Shown here piece after piece: positions 1 to 7,514 of a stretch of 64,000 nucleotides of DNA. Every line of letters begins with the position of its first letter. Position 1 is the first letter of the stretch. Source of the stretch: Mycobacterium sp. MBM (GTDB lineage Bacteria; Actinomycetota; Actinomycetes; Mycobacteriales; Mycobacteriaceae); contig JAKJHY010000023.1 of NCBI GenBank assembly GCA_021648845.1, positions 1 through 64,000 of the forward strand, read 5' to 3'. The notes under the pieces are model-generated. The model searched no databases. It had not been told where the DNA came from and saw nothing but the letters and a program-made list of their open reading frames with translations. The position numbers were made by a program, and so were the translations under genes.

Positions 1-27
1 GTCCACTACGCTACAAACGCCGCCCGA

Positions 28-222
28 TCAGAGGCTGCGCACCAGTAACCGGTGTGCATCAAACCCGGGGTGGTTCACGATAGCCGACCGCATTGTCGGA
101 ATTGGCGTGCCTTGAGGCTGTAGCAGATAGTTAATCGATCCTCCGGCGTCGTCGGGTATCCAGTCGCCGTAGGTATTGAGCGTCAACGTAAAGGCGCTGT
201 GCCCCAACCACTTCGATAGCGA
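28..222 (-). pseudogene. Tyrosine recombinase (phage-type integrase) C-terminal remnant
   Basis: The minus-strand frame encodes a segment reading LSKWLGHSAFTLTLNTYGDW, which is the conserved C-terminal box of phage-type tyrosine recombinases: the WLGH motif with its His, followed by the catalytic Tyr (codon at 169-171). About 25 residues follow to the stop at 28-30. Upstream of the LSKWLGH box the frame loses all similarity: I see no HxLRH box and no catalytic domain in any minus-strand frame up to 450. It therefore looks like the decayed tail of an integrase, a trace of a past mobile element beside dnaB, and is not a working gene. The exact 5' limit of the homology is uncertain. Confidence 0.6.
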
Positions 223-450
223 AGACCCCGACCCAATACCGACGCATATCCCACCGTCTCGCACCGCCGGTCGGCTCGACCTCCGAGGTAATCGGCGGCC
301 GACAGTCTGTGGCAATTGGAGATTTTAGCAATCGACATGAGCCGCGTGCGACGACCCAGTTTGTCTCACTTTTGGTGAACAATTGGTCATTCGGTGGTCA
401 TCTCAGATGGAATTTGGTCATGAAGTATGAGAAGTCACAAGTCCAGGCTC
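223..450. other. Non-coding gap between integrase remnant and dnaB
   Basis: I see no convincing gene here. Base composition is less GC-rich than the neighbours (for example around 310-430), and short open frames on the minus strand have no recognisable motif. It probably holds more decayed integrase sequence and the downstream end of the dnaB transcript, but no clear terminator hairpin was found. Confidence 0.4.
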
Positions 451-3400
451 CTACCGTGCCATATTCGTAAACCGCGACAGGTGCAGCTGGTGCGCCACGG
501 TGATATTCGCGGTCGGACCGTTGCGGTGCTTACCGAGGATGATGTCGGCCTCGCCGCCACGGGGGTCCTCCCGATCGAACGCGTCGGGCCGGTGCAGCAA
601 CATGACCATATCGGCGTCCTGCTCGAGGCTGTTATGGGCCGAAATTCCCTGTGCCACAAAGTTGTGTGTGCCGGGCACGGTGCCGTCGAACACGTCGCGC
701 ATGCCGATGCTGCTGATCTCGACGATCTCGTCCCAGAACACATCCTCGGTGGCCAGTTCGTCGAGCACATCGTCGTCAACCGGCGTCGGCGGACGGCGCA
801 GCCGATCCCGGTTCGTGGAGTGCTTCCACGTGCCAGACCCGCAGGGCTGCGGCCCCGCTACGGTGGCAAACTGCCGCTGCGGCAAGGTTTCCCGAGCCAG
901 CGTCGCGGTCACCTGCTGTGCGCTCTCATTGGGCGCCGCATCTGGACTGCTGCTGCGGCTGATGGCCGTCAGGTTGTTCAGCACATCGCGCGCGAGGTCG
1001 CCGCGTGCCCCGTGCACACCGACATCGTTCAGGAAGCGCTTCTGGTTCTCGGCGCCAACGATCAACACATGCCAACACTCGCGGTATCCGGTCTTCTGCG
1101 CGCGCTTGATCCGAGCGTAGACACCGAGCCGCAGCAGCAGTTGCACCACATCATCGGCGAGCCGCCGGCTGGTGGTGGCGTAGTAGATCCGGCCCTGCTT
1201 CGCGGTGCCGTCCCAGCGCACCGATCCGTCGGTCGCCCACAGATGCTTGAGGAACAGCGCGATCTGGTCATTGGGCAGTGCGAAAACCGGCTTCGGCACG
1301 AACTTTTCGTAGCTGCGCGTCCCGAACAGGCCCAGCTGGTCCAGCCAGCCCGCAATGGGATCCCGCTTGCCCTGCGGCACTCGGTACGGCGCGGGCATCC
1401 GCAGCGTCGTCATCCGAGCCGCCGGAGTCCCGTCGCGCACCGCGTTGATCCCGAAATGCTTGGCGGCCCTCGCCACGGCGACAAGGTTCTCCTCGTCGAC
1501 CGAGGCATACCGGATGGGCTGGCGCTTCACGCACGAGCCATCGCCGATCAGGTGCGCGAGCATGACGATCTCGGACTCGTCCATCCGCTCGGTGTGCACC
1601 GGCTCGGGCACCGACCGCGGTGTCGCCAGCTTCTCCCCGACGGCCAGCTCGCCCAACGGAACCCAGCCGCCCGACGTCATGAACGGGTGATTGGCGGTGG
1701 CCTCCACCTTACGACCGGAGGCCAGCCGCAGCGTGAAAACTTCCTTGTGCCCGCTGGGGAACACGTTGGTCATCGGCCGTGCCACCATGCGCTTGCGCTC
1801 ATCCAACGACCACACCAACGGGCGCTCGCCGGTGGCCATCAGCTCACCGAAGGTGACCTCGGCACCGTTGTCGGCCCGCAGAATTCGGGTGTTGGCGGTC
1901 ATGCAGCCCGACTCACGAAGGTCGGACACCTGTGGCCGCTTATCGGTGCGCTGCTCGGGACCACGGTTCAGCTGGCTGATCGCGACCACCGGCACATGCA
2001 GTTCCTTTGCCATCAGCTTGAGGCTTCGGGAGAAGTCCGAGACTTCCTGCTGGCGCGAATCGTATTTCTTCCCCGAGCTCATCAGCTGCAGGTAGTCGAC
2101 GACGATCAGCTGCAGATCGGCCTTCTTCTTCAGCCGTCGCGCCTTGGCCCGGATCTCCATCATGGTCAGGTTCGGCGAATCGTCGATGTAGAGCGGCGCC
2201 TCGCTGATCTCACTCATCCGTCGGGCCAGCCGCGTCCAGTCATCGTCGTTCATGCGGCCGGCACGCATATCGCCGAGTTTGATATTCGCCTCGGCCGACA
2301 ACAGGCGCATGACGATCTCGGACTTGCTCATTTCCAGCGAGAAGATGACGCTGGCCTGTCGGTGCTTGATGGAGCAGGACCGCATGAAGTCCAGGCCCAG
2401 CGTCGAGTTGTGTGTCGGCACCATGCCGCGACCGGCCAGGTACAGGTGCCGGCGGTTGTCCACCTCCACGCAGCGCACCGCGACACTGTCCACGCGGCGC
2501 ACCTCGACGATCTGCAGCGGCGGCGCCAACACCGTCGCGGTGCCGTGCGCCGCGGCCACCGGCGCGCCGGCCGGGGCGACGCTGTCCAACCCGCTGCGCA
2601 GCTGCGTCGTGGTGCGGACCCCGAAACCGGTCGGCCACTGGTGCTGCGCGTCGGCGACGATGACGGTGCCATCGGAGAACTCGACCTCGTAGCAGGGCCG
2701 GCCCAGCAGAATGCCGCTGTCGGCCACGACGCGGGTCGGCTCACCGTCGGCGCCGAGCAGCTCATCACCCACCGAGACATCGCCCATGGTGGTCCAGCCG
2801 GTCGGCGTCGGCAGCGGGGTGTCCAGCGCCAGCGCCTTACCCACGCCGGGGCGCGCCGCGATGATGATCATCTGCCCGCCGTGCAGGCCGTTGGTGATCT
2901 CGTCGAGGTCGACGAACCCGGTCGGGATCCCACGCGAGATCCCACCGGAGGATGCGATGGCGTCGATCTCGTCCATGGTGGGCTGCAGCAGGTCTTCGAG
3001 CGCGACGAAGTCCTCGGACTGCCGCCGGTCGGACACGTCGTAGATTTCGGCTTGCGCGCGGTCGACGATGTCGTGCACATCGGCGCCGTCGGCCCCGGCG
3101 TAGCCGTACTGCACCACGCGGGTGCCGGCCTCCACCAGGCGGCGCAGCAGTGCCTTCTCGGCCACGATGGTGGCGTAGTACCCGGCGTTGGCCGCCGTGG
3201 GCACGGTGGAGATCAACGTGTGCAGGTACGGTGCCCCGCCGACCCGGCGCAGCAGCCCGCGCCGGTCCAGGTCGGAGGCGACGGTCACCGCGTCGGCGGG
3301 CTCACCGCGGTCATAGAGATCGAGAATCGTCTCCGCGACGTCCTGGTGCGCGGGGCGGTAGAAGTCGCTGGGCCGCATCTTCTCCAAGACGTCGGCGATC

Positions 3401-3540
3401 GCGTCCTTGGACAGCAGCATGCCACCCAGCACGGCCTGCTCGGCGGCCATGTCCTGCGGCGGCTGGCGCCCGATGTCCTCGCGGGGCGGCTCGTCGATTC
3501 CCGGGTCACCGGAATGGCTGAAATCGTCTACGACAGCCAC
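451..3540 (-). CDS. dnaB: Replicative DNA helicase DnaB with two inteins
   Basis: This is the hexameric 5'-3' helicase of the replication fork. The precursor is 1029 residues; removing two in-frame inteins (residues 236-378 and 546-970) leaves a DnaB of about 461 residues, the usual size. The N-terminal helical domain includes QPPQDMAAEQAVLGGMLLS (residues about 27-44), and the RecA-like domain has Walker A AARPGVGK|S, split by intein 1 between Lys and Ser, and Walker B LIVVDYLQLM (479-487). Intein 2 interrupts LRESG|SLEQDADMV. I chose the GTG at 3538-3540 because GGGGGAGGTGGGG lies just upstream and the protein then begins MAVVDDF, as in M. tuberculosis DnaB; an upstream ATG in frame is possible but lacks a ribosome-binding site. 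The gene is monocistronic, 474 bp from rplI. Confidence 0.96.
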   Translation of the reverse strand: MAVVDDFSHSGDPGIDEPPREDIGRQPPQDMAAEQAVLGGMLLSKDAIADVLEKMRPSDFYRPAHQDVAETILDLYDRGEPADAVTVASDLDRRGLLRRVGGAPYLHTLISTVPTAANAGYYATIVAEKALLRRLVEAGTRVVQYGYAGADGADVHDIVDRAQAEIYDVSDRRQSEDFVALEDLLQPTMDEIDAIASSGGISRGIPTGFVDLDEITNGLHGGQMIIIAARPGVGKALALDTPLPTPTGWTTMGDVSVGDELLGADGEPTRVVADSGILLGRPCYEVEFSDGTVIVADAQHQWPTGFGVRTTTQLRSGLDSVAPAGAPVAAAHGTATVLAPPLQIVEVRRVDSVAVRCVEVDNRRHLYLAGRGMVPTHNSTLGLDFMRSCSIKHRQASVIFSLEMSKSEIVMRLLSAEANIKLGDMRAGRMNDDDWTRLARRMSEISEAPLYIDDSPNLTMMEIRAKARRLKKKADLQLIVVDYLQLMSSGKKYDSRQQEVSDFSRSLKLMAKELHVPVVAISQLNRGPEQRTDKRPQVSDLRESGCMTANTRILRADNGAEVTFGELMATGERPLVWSLDERKRMVARPMTNVFPSGHKEVFTLRLASGRKVEATANHPFMTSGGWVPLGELAVGEKLATPRSVPEPVHTERMDESEIVMLAHLIGDGSCVKRQPIRYASVDEENLVAVARAAKHFGINAVRDGTPAARMTTLRMPAPYRVPQGKRDPIAGWLDQLGLFGTRSYEKFVPKPVFALPNDQIALFLKHLWATDGSVRWDGTAKQGRIYYATTSRRLADDVVQLLLRLGVYARIKRAQKTGYRECWHVLIVGAENQKRFLNDVGVHGARGDLARDVLNNLTAISRSSSPDAAPNESAQQVTATLARETLPQRQFATVAGPQPCGSGTWKHSTNRDRLRRPPTPVDDDVLDELATEDVFWDEIVEISSIGMRDVFDGTVPGTHNFVAQGISAHNSLEQDADMVMLLHRPDAFDREDPRGGEADIILGKHRNGPTANITVAHQLHLSRFTNMAR
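631..1905 (-). other. Intein 2 of DnaB: class 1 intein with LAGLIDADG homing endonuclease
   Basis: This 425-residue element begins with Cys (CMTANTRIL) and ends ISAHN before Ser+1 of SLEQDADMV. Splicing blocks are present: ATANHPF (block B, with its His), GTHNFVAQG (block F) and AHN (block G). Between them lies a homing endonuclease of the LAGLIDADG (DOD) family with both acidic motifs kept: LAHLIGDGS (precursor residues 661-669) and FLKHLWATDGS (763-773). Both catalytic Asp residues are intact, so it may still be an active endonuclease. The site LRESG|S is the one occupied by the M. tuberculosis DnaB intein. A stretch of about 80 residues after the endonuclease (855-935) has no motif I recognise. 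Confidence 0.92.
2407..2835 (-). other. Intein 1 of DnaB: class 3 (Ala1, WCT) mini-intein in the Walker A motif
   Basis: This is a 143-residue protein-splicing element without an endonuclease domain. It starts with Ala (ALALDTPLPTPTGW) instead of Cys or Ser, and ends with VPTHN before Ser+1 of the extein. Class 3 inteins lack a nucleophilic first residue and use an internal Cys in block F; the defining WCT triad is visible as Trp67 (AQHQW), Cys122 (VRCVEVDN) and Thr141 (PTHN), with penultimate His142 and terminal Asn143. The insertion lies between Lys and Ser of GVGK|S, so the helicase cannot bind ATP until splicing is done. The same site in M. smegmatis DnaB is known to carry a class 3 intein. 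Confidence 0.9.
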
Positions 3541-3601
3541 GAAATGCCCCACCTCCCCCTTCTGAAACGAGACGAACGCATGTTCGATCAGTGCTGACAT
3601 G

Positions 3602-3607
3602 ACAGTA
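3602..3607 (-). promoter_or_regulatory. Candidate -10 element for dnaB
   Basis: On the minus strand the sequence reads GATACTGTCAT, giving TACTGT, a good mycobacterial TANNNT -10 box. Transcription would start about 55 bases before the chosen GTG of dnaB, leaving room for the GGGGGAGG ribosome-binding site. No convincing -35 hexamer is seen. Confidence 0.4.
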
Positions 3608-3700
3608 TCGCCCGGCACTGACACGTCTCGGCACGGTCAGTCGCGACGGCAAACGTAAGGCTTTGCTGCGGCCGGTGCAACCGGGGCCTGTTAGCGAACC

Positions 3701-3829
3701 TGTGGATGGCGTGTGCACAGCTTCGGTCAGCGGTGTTGACGCGTTGTGGAGAACCTGTGCACAACGCTCGCGTCCTGCGACGTCCCCGCAGCTAAACGGA
3801 GCTTTTGGAATATCTGACGCTGTGGACAC
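3701..3829 (-). promoter_or_regulatory. Cluster of DnaA-box-like 9-mers upstream of dnaB
   Basis: Five 9-mers of the TGTGNANNN type lie in this part of the dnaB-rplI gap, all in one orientation: 3701-3709 TGTGGATGG, 3712-3720 TGTGCACAG, 3745-3753 TGTGGAGAA, 3756-3764 TGTGCACAA and 3821-3829 TGTGGACAC. Read on the minus strand, TTGTGCACA and GTGTCCACA differ by one base from the mycobacterial DnaA box TTGTCCACA. TGTGCACAA also occurs in oriC at 59539. DnaA binding here is an inference. Confidence 0.4.
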
Positions 3830-3960
3830 TAACTACCACGGCGTGTCGGAGCGGGTTGCGCTTTCGGGCGTGTTGCATTGCCTGCGGAAGCCAAACAGGT
3901 TAACAGCCGGTAGCCGTTGCTGTAGACGAGTTGCCAGAACAAGTTCGCTGTCGGCACAGC

Positions 3961-4001
3961 AACGCCCGGGTGGGAAGCGACATGCTTCCCACCCGGGCGT
4001 T
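3961..4001 (-). terminator. Strong hairpin after the rpsF-ssb-rpsR-rplI operon
   Basis: A perfect 18-bp inverted repeat (AACGCCCGGGTGGGAAGC and its complement) with a 5-base loop GACAT starts 13 bases beyond the rplI stop codon. The stem is very GC-rich. On the minus strand there is no T-run, which is common for mycobacterial terminators; on the plus strand it is followed by TTTTA. It most likely ends the ribosomal-protein operon. Confidence 0.8.
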
Positions 4002-4014
4002 TTACGGGCTGCTG

Positions 4015-4470
4015 CTACTCGGCAGTGACGTTCAGCGCGACCGCGGCCGAGACGCCGGGGTGCAATTTCACGCTGATCTGGTAGGTACCGGTGGCCTTGA
4101 TGTGCGCCTTCGGCAGCTCGACGGTGCGCTTGTCCAGGTTCGGACCGCCGGCCTTCTTGATGGCCGACACGACCGCGGTCGGGGTGACCGAACCGAACAG
4201 CTTCCCGCTGTCGGACGCGGCGCGGACCGGCAGCGTGACCTCGCCCAGACCCTCCAGAGCGGTCTTCAATTCGTTGGCGTGCTCGACGCCGCGAACTTCC
4301 TTTATCTCGCGGGCGCGACGGATTTCCTCGGCCTGGCGCTCGGCGCCACGGCTGGCCACGATCGCCAGACCGCGGGGCAGCAGGTAGTTACGGCCGTAGC
4401 CGTCCTTCACCTCGACCGAATCGCCGGCGATACCCAGGTGTTCCACCTCAGCGGTGAGAATCAGCTTCAT
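4015..4470 (-). CDS. rplI: 50S ribosomal protein L9
   Basis: The 151-residue protein has the L9 signature: the N-terminal domain MKLILTAEVEHLGIAGDSVE with the conserved GYGRNYLLPRGLA segment (residues about 24-38), a long connecting helix, and a C-terminal rRNA-binding domain. L9 binds 23S rRNA near the base of the L1 stalk. The ATG at 4468-4470 is preceded by GGGGAGAG and gives the normal length. It is the last gene of a four-gene operon, 14 bases after rpsR, and is followed by a strong hairpin. Confidence 0.97.
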   Translation of the reverse strand: MKLILTAEVEHLGIAGDSVEVKDGYGRNYLLPRGLAIVASRGAERQAEEIRRAREIKEVRGVEHANELKTALEGLGEVTLPVRAASDSGKLFGSVTPTAVVSAIKKAGGPNLDKRTVELPKAHIKATGTYQISVKLHPGVSAAVALNVTAE

Positions 4471-4484
4471 GGTGTGTCTCTCCC

Positions 4485-4745
4485 CTACCGCGTCGACGAA
4501 CCGAACGGCAGCAGAGCCACCTCGCGGGCATTCTTCACCGCGACGGCAACGTCGCGCTGGTGCTGGACGCAGTTGCCGGTCACCCGGCGGGCGCGGATCT
4601 TGCCGCGCTCGCTGATGTAGGTGCGCAGCAGCGCGGTGTCCTTGTAGTCGATGTTCTGGTTCTTGCCCTTCTTCGAGCAGAACACGCACTTGCGGGTCTT
4701 GACCGGCTTCTCGGGGGCCGGCCGCCGCTTGTTGGTCTTGGCCAT
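4485..4745 (-). CDS. rpsR: 30S ribosomal protein S18, zinc-binding form
   Basis: This 86-residue basic protein carries the S18 core IDYKDTALLRTYISERGKI followed by RRVTGNC. It has Cys20 and Cys23 in KCVFCSKKGK plus a Cys in the GNCVQHQ segment, so it is the Cys-rich (C+) type, which binds zinc. Mycobacteria also encode a Cys-less S18 elsewhere that takes over under zinc limitation; this copy would be the zinc-replete, housekeeping form (rpsR1). It sits between ssb and rplI in one operon and partners with S6 (rpsF) on the 30S platform. Confidence 0.96.
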   Translation of the reverse strand: MAKTNKRRPAPEKPVKTRKCVFCSKKGKNQNIDYKDTALLRTYISERGKIRARRVTGNCVQHQRDVAVAVKNAREVALLPFGSSTR

Positions 4746-4783
4746 GGGTCAATCTCTTTCTTGAAAACTGCTGAAAATACTTG

Positions 4784-5299
4784 TCAGAAGGGCGGTTCGT
4801 CGTCGCTGCCGCTGTAGGAGCCGGCCGCCGGGGCGCTGCCCCACGGGTCGTCCTTGGGCTGGGAGTCCGAACCGCCGCCGCGTGGCGCACCACCGCCGCT
4901 GTTACCACCGCCGAAGCCGCCGCCACCGCCCCCACGGCTGGCCTTGTTGACCTTGGCCGTGGCATACCGCAGCGAGGGGCCGATCTCGTCGACCTCGAGC
5001 TCCACGACGGTGCGCTTCTCACCCTCGCGGGTCTCGAAGGACCGCTGCTTGAGCCGGCCGGACACGATCACCCGCGAACCGCGGGTGAGGCTCTCGGCCA
5101 CGTTCTCGGCCGCCTCACGCCAGATGTTGCAGCGGAGGAACAGCGCTTCGCCGTCCTTCCACTCGTTGGTCTGACGGTCGAACGTCCGCGGCGTGGAAGC
5201 CACGGTGAAGTTCGCGACCGCGGCACCGGACGGCGTGAACCGCAGTTCCGGGTCGGCGGTCAGGTTTCCGATAACAGTGATGACGGTGTCACCAGCCAC
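4784..5299 (-). CDS. ssb: Single-stranded DNA-binding protein
   Basis: The 171-residue protein has an OB-fold (residues 1 to about 110; GNLTADPELRFTPSG, RCNIWREAAENVAESLTRG), a flexible Gly-rich linker (about 120-150), and the acidic tip DDEPPF that recruits partner proteins. It coats single strands at forks and repair sites as a tetramer. The start is a GTG (5297-5299) with AGGAGGATCTC directly upstream. It is co-transcribed with rpsF, rpsR and rplI, the common bacterial arrangement. Confidence 0.97.
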   Translation of the reverse strand: MAGDTVITVIGNLTADPELRFTPSGAAVANFTVASTPRTFDRQTNEWKDGEALFLRCNIWREAAENVAESLTRGSRVIVSGRLKQRSFETREGEKRTVVELEVDEIGPSLRYATAKVNKASRGGGGGGFGGGNSGGGAPRGGGSDSQPKDDPWGSAPAAGSYSGSDDEPPF

Positions 5300-5400
5300 G
5301 AGATCCTCCTGGGCGTGTAGTCAAAGCTGCGTGTGCGTGCAAGAGCAGTCGCAGGCGAGCCTACGGAACTGCTACGACGTGCACAGGTGGTCGTGAGGAC

Positions 5401-5691
5401 TCAGTGCTTGTCGGTCCGCATCACCTTGGTGCGCAGCACCGACTCGTTGAGGTTGAGCTGGCGATCCAGCTCGGAGACGGTCGCGGGCTCAGCCTTCAGA
5501 TCGACGACGGCGTAGATGCCCTCGGCGTGCTTGGCGATCTCGTAGGCCAGCCGGCGGCGGCCCCAGATATCGACCTTGTCGACACTGCCGCCGTCCTTGC
5601 GGATGACGTTCAGGAACGTCTCCAGCGAGGGAGCTACGGTGCGCTCGTCAAGTGTGGGGTCAAGGATGACCATGACTTCGTATGGACGCAT
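5401..5691 (-). CDS. rpsF: 30S ribosomal protein S6
   Basis: This 96-residue protein begins MRPYEVMVILDPTLDERTV and contains WGRRRLAYEIAKHAEGIYAV, the S6 ferredoxin-like fold. S6 pairs with S18 on the 30S platform. The ATG at 5689-5691 has AGGAGGTGAT upstream with a rather long spacing of about 11 bases. It is the first gene of the operon with ssb, rpsR and rplI. The 194-bp gap upstream (5692-5885) must hold the operon promoter, though I cannot single out a -10 box. Confidence 0.96.
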   Translation of the reverse strand: MRPYEVMVILDPTLDERTVAPSLETFLNVIRKDGGSVDKVDIWGRRRLAYEIAKHAEGIYAVVDLKAEPATVSELDRQLNLNESVLRTKVMRTDKH

Positions 5692-5885
5692 AAGGAACCC
5701 ATCACCTCCTATGGTCGTTGCGGCCACGGCGTGTCCGTGGCAGGAGGGTCGCCTGCGTCGGCAACCGGCCCAGGCTACCTGAATGGGCGTTGATCTGCGA
5801 AATCGTCGTCCCGGACGGCCCACGAGTGTTGGCTCATGTGCGAGATGACTCGCCGAATTCGAACGCAAGCCGACACTCGGCACCG

Positions 5886-7514
5886 TCAGCGCGGCACTGC
5901 GTAGGAATCCGGACTCTCGGCGGGAAGTGGAGGAGCCGGGGCAGGTCGCAGCCACGCCGGCAGCCACCGCGGCGGGTTGTCCGGCGCCCGGTCGAACACC
6001 CCGCCGGACGGATCGTCGATGGTTCCGCGGTGACGCACCAGGTCGAGTTCGGGCCGGCGGATCTGGCGGACCACCAGCACGATCAGCGCCACCACCGCGA
6101 TATCGCGCAGCAACACCGTGGCGGTGAACCACTGTTCGGGCAGCCCCCGATTCTGCTCGCCGTACAGGTAGAGCATCCGCGGCACCCACACCAGCGAGTC
6201 GATCGTCATCCACGCCAACAGGATTCGGCGATGCGGCAGCGCCAGCACCGCCAGCGGCACCAGCCACAGTGAGAACTGCGGGCTCCACACCTTGTTGGTC
6301 AACAGGAACGCCGCCACCACCAGGAACGCCAGCTGCGCAAACCGGGGTCGCTGCGCGGCCGTCAACGCCAGGTAGGCGATACCCGCGCAGCATGCCAAGA
6401 ACAGCACCGCCGCCACCGCATTGGTGACCGTCGGCGGCTCCCAGAACCCCAGTCCAGGATCGAAGCCCTGCCAGCCGGTGAACGACTTCACCACGTTGTA
6501 AATCGAGTCCATATCGTCACCGCGGCGGGAGTTGAGCCGGAAGAACTCCGACCAGCCCCGCGGGAACAGCACCAGCACAGGCAGATTCACCAGCACCCAG
6601 ACCAGCAGCGCCGATACCGCGGTTTTGGTGAACTCGCGCATCCGGCCGGTCCGCAGCGCCAACACCAGCAGCGGGCCCAGCAGAAATGCCGGATAGAGCT
6701 TGAGCGCCACCCCGATTCCGATCAGCGCTCCGGCCAGCACGGGTCGCCGCCTCGACCACGCCAGCATCGCGCCCGTCGCGCAGGCCACCGCCAGCGCGTC
6801 GAAGTTGGTGAAGATCTGGAAGATCAGCAGCGGAGAGGCCGCCACCAGCGCGGCATCCCAGACGCGTCGGCCGGCCAACAGCGCGGTCGCCCAGACCGTC
6901 AGCAGCCAGGCCAGCGCCAGCCCGAACGCCGAGATGTTGAAGAACATCACCACCTCGGCCACCAGCGGCACCGACACCAGCGTGGTGAGCGCCGAGTAGG
7001 TCTTGGCCAGCGACATCGACAGATATTGGTAGATGCCGGTCAGCACCGGGTATTCCATGTAGCGCACCGGCGGGCTGCCGTCGTACACGACATGCGGCTG
7101 GCCGTCGGCGTCCTTCTCGATCCAGCTGGACTTGTACGGAAACTTGCCCTGGTTCAACAGTTCTGCGGTGTACAGCGGAACCGTGTCCGAGTAGCACAGC
7201 GAGTAGTAGGCCCGCTGGTTCTCCCAGTTGGCGACGCGCTGCGCTGCGGTACCGGTATCGGTGGACTGCAGACACGCGGCCTTGGTGGAGTAGCCCAGCG
7301 CCAGGAAGATGACGCCGATCAACAGCATCACCCGCAGCGGCGTCCAGAACCGGGAGCGCCCGATCATCGCGTGCCTGCCGACGGGGCCGCCGATGGTCCC
7401 CGCGAGCGCCGAGCCGAGCGCATCGTTGCGGCTGGGCATGTCCCGGTCGTCGGCACTGCGCAGATCCCCCGCAAGCGGCGCAGGGGAAACGGTGCCTGCG
7501 TCGCGCTCGGTCAC
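5886..7514 (-). CDS. GT87-like polytopic membrane glycosyltransferase (Rv0051 homologue)
   Basis: This 542-residue protein has a cytoplasmic N-terminal tail of about 50 residues and then roughly ten hydrophobic segments. Examples are VMLLIGVIFLALGYS (about 63-77) and several between residues 180 and 480. The layout matches the DUF2029/GT87 family, which includes polyprenyl-phosphate-mannose-dependent mannosyltransferases such as PimE. The sugar donor and acceptor here are unknown. It starts at a GTG (7512-7514) that overlaps the ponA1 stop by four bases (GTGA), so translation is probably coupled to ponA1, as in M. tuberculosis Rv0050-Rv0051. The C-terminal tail is Pro-rich. Confidence 0.85.
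   Translation of the reverse strand: MTERDAGTVSPAPLAGDLRSADDRDMPSRNDALGSALAGTIGGPVGRHAMIGRSRFWTPLRVMLLIGVIFLALGYSTKAACLQSTDTGTAAQRVANWENQRAYYSLCYSDTVPLYTAELLNQGKFPYKSSWIEKDADGQPHVVYDGSPPVRYMEYPVLTGIYQYLSMSLAKTYSALTTLVSVPLVAEVVMFFNISAFGLALAWLLTVWATALLAGRRVWDAALVAASPLLIFQIFTNFDALAVACATGAMLAWSRRRPVLAGALIGIGVALKLYPAFLLGPLLVLALRTGRMREFTKTAVSALLVWVLVNLPVLVLFPRGWSEFFRLNSRRGDDMDSIYNVVKSFTGWQGFDPGLGFWEPPTVTNAVAAVLFLACCAGIAYLALTAAQRPRFAQLAFLVVAAFLLTNKVWSPQFSLWLVPLAVLALPHRRILLAWMTIDSLVWVPRMLYLYGEQNRGLPEQWFTATVLLRDIAVVALIVLVVRQIRRPELDLVRHRGTIDDPSGGVFDRAPDNPPRWLPAWLRPAPAPPLPAESPDSYAVPR

Larger units (their letters stand above)
3541..3960. other. Long intergenic region, dnaB leader side
   Basis: This stretch separates dnaB from the rplI terminator. 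It holds the candidate dnaB promoter near 3602 and the DnaA-like boxes at 3701-3829. Open frames exist on both strands but lack recognisable motifs and a plausible ribosome-binding site. M. tuberculosis has a small gene (Rv0057) at this place; I could not recognise a counterpart. Confidence 0.5.

Noticed and set aside
427..3597. A 1056-residue open frame on the plus strand opposite dnaB
   Set aside because: It is the complement of a high-GC coding region, has no recognisable domain and its His/Arg/Gly-rich composition is typical of antisense frames.
3663..4028. A 121-codon plus-strand frame in the dnaB-rplI gap
   Set aside because: It runs through the terminator hairpin, has no ribosome-binding site and no recognisable motif.
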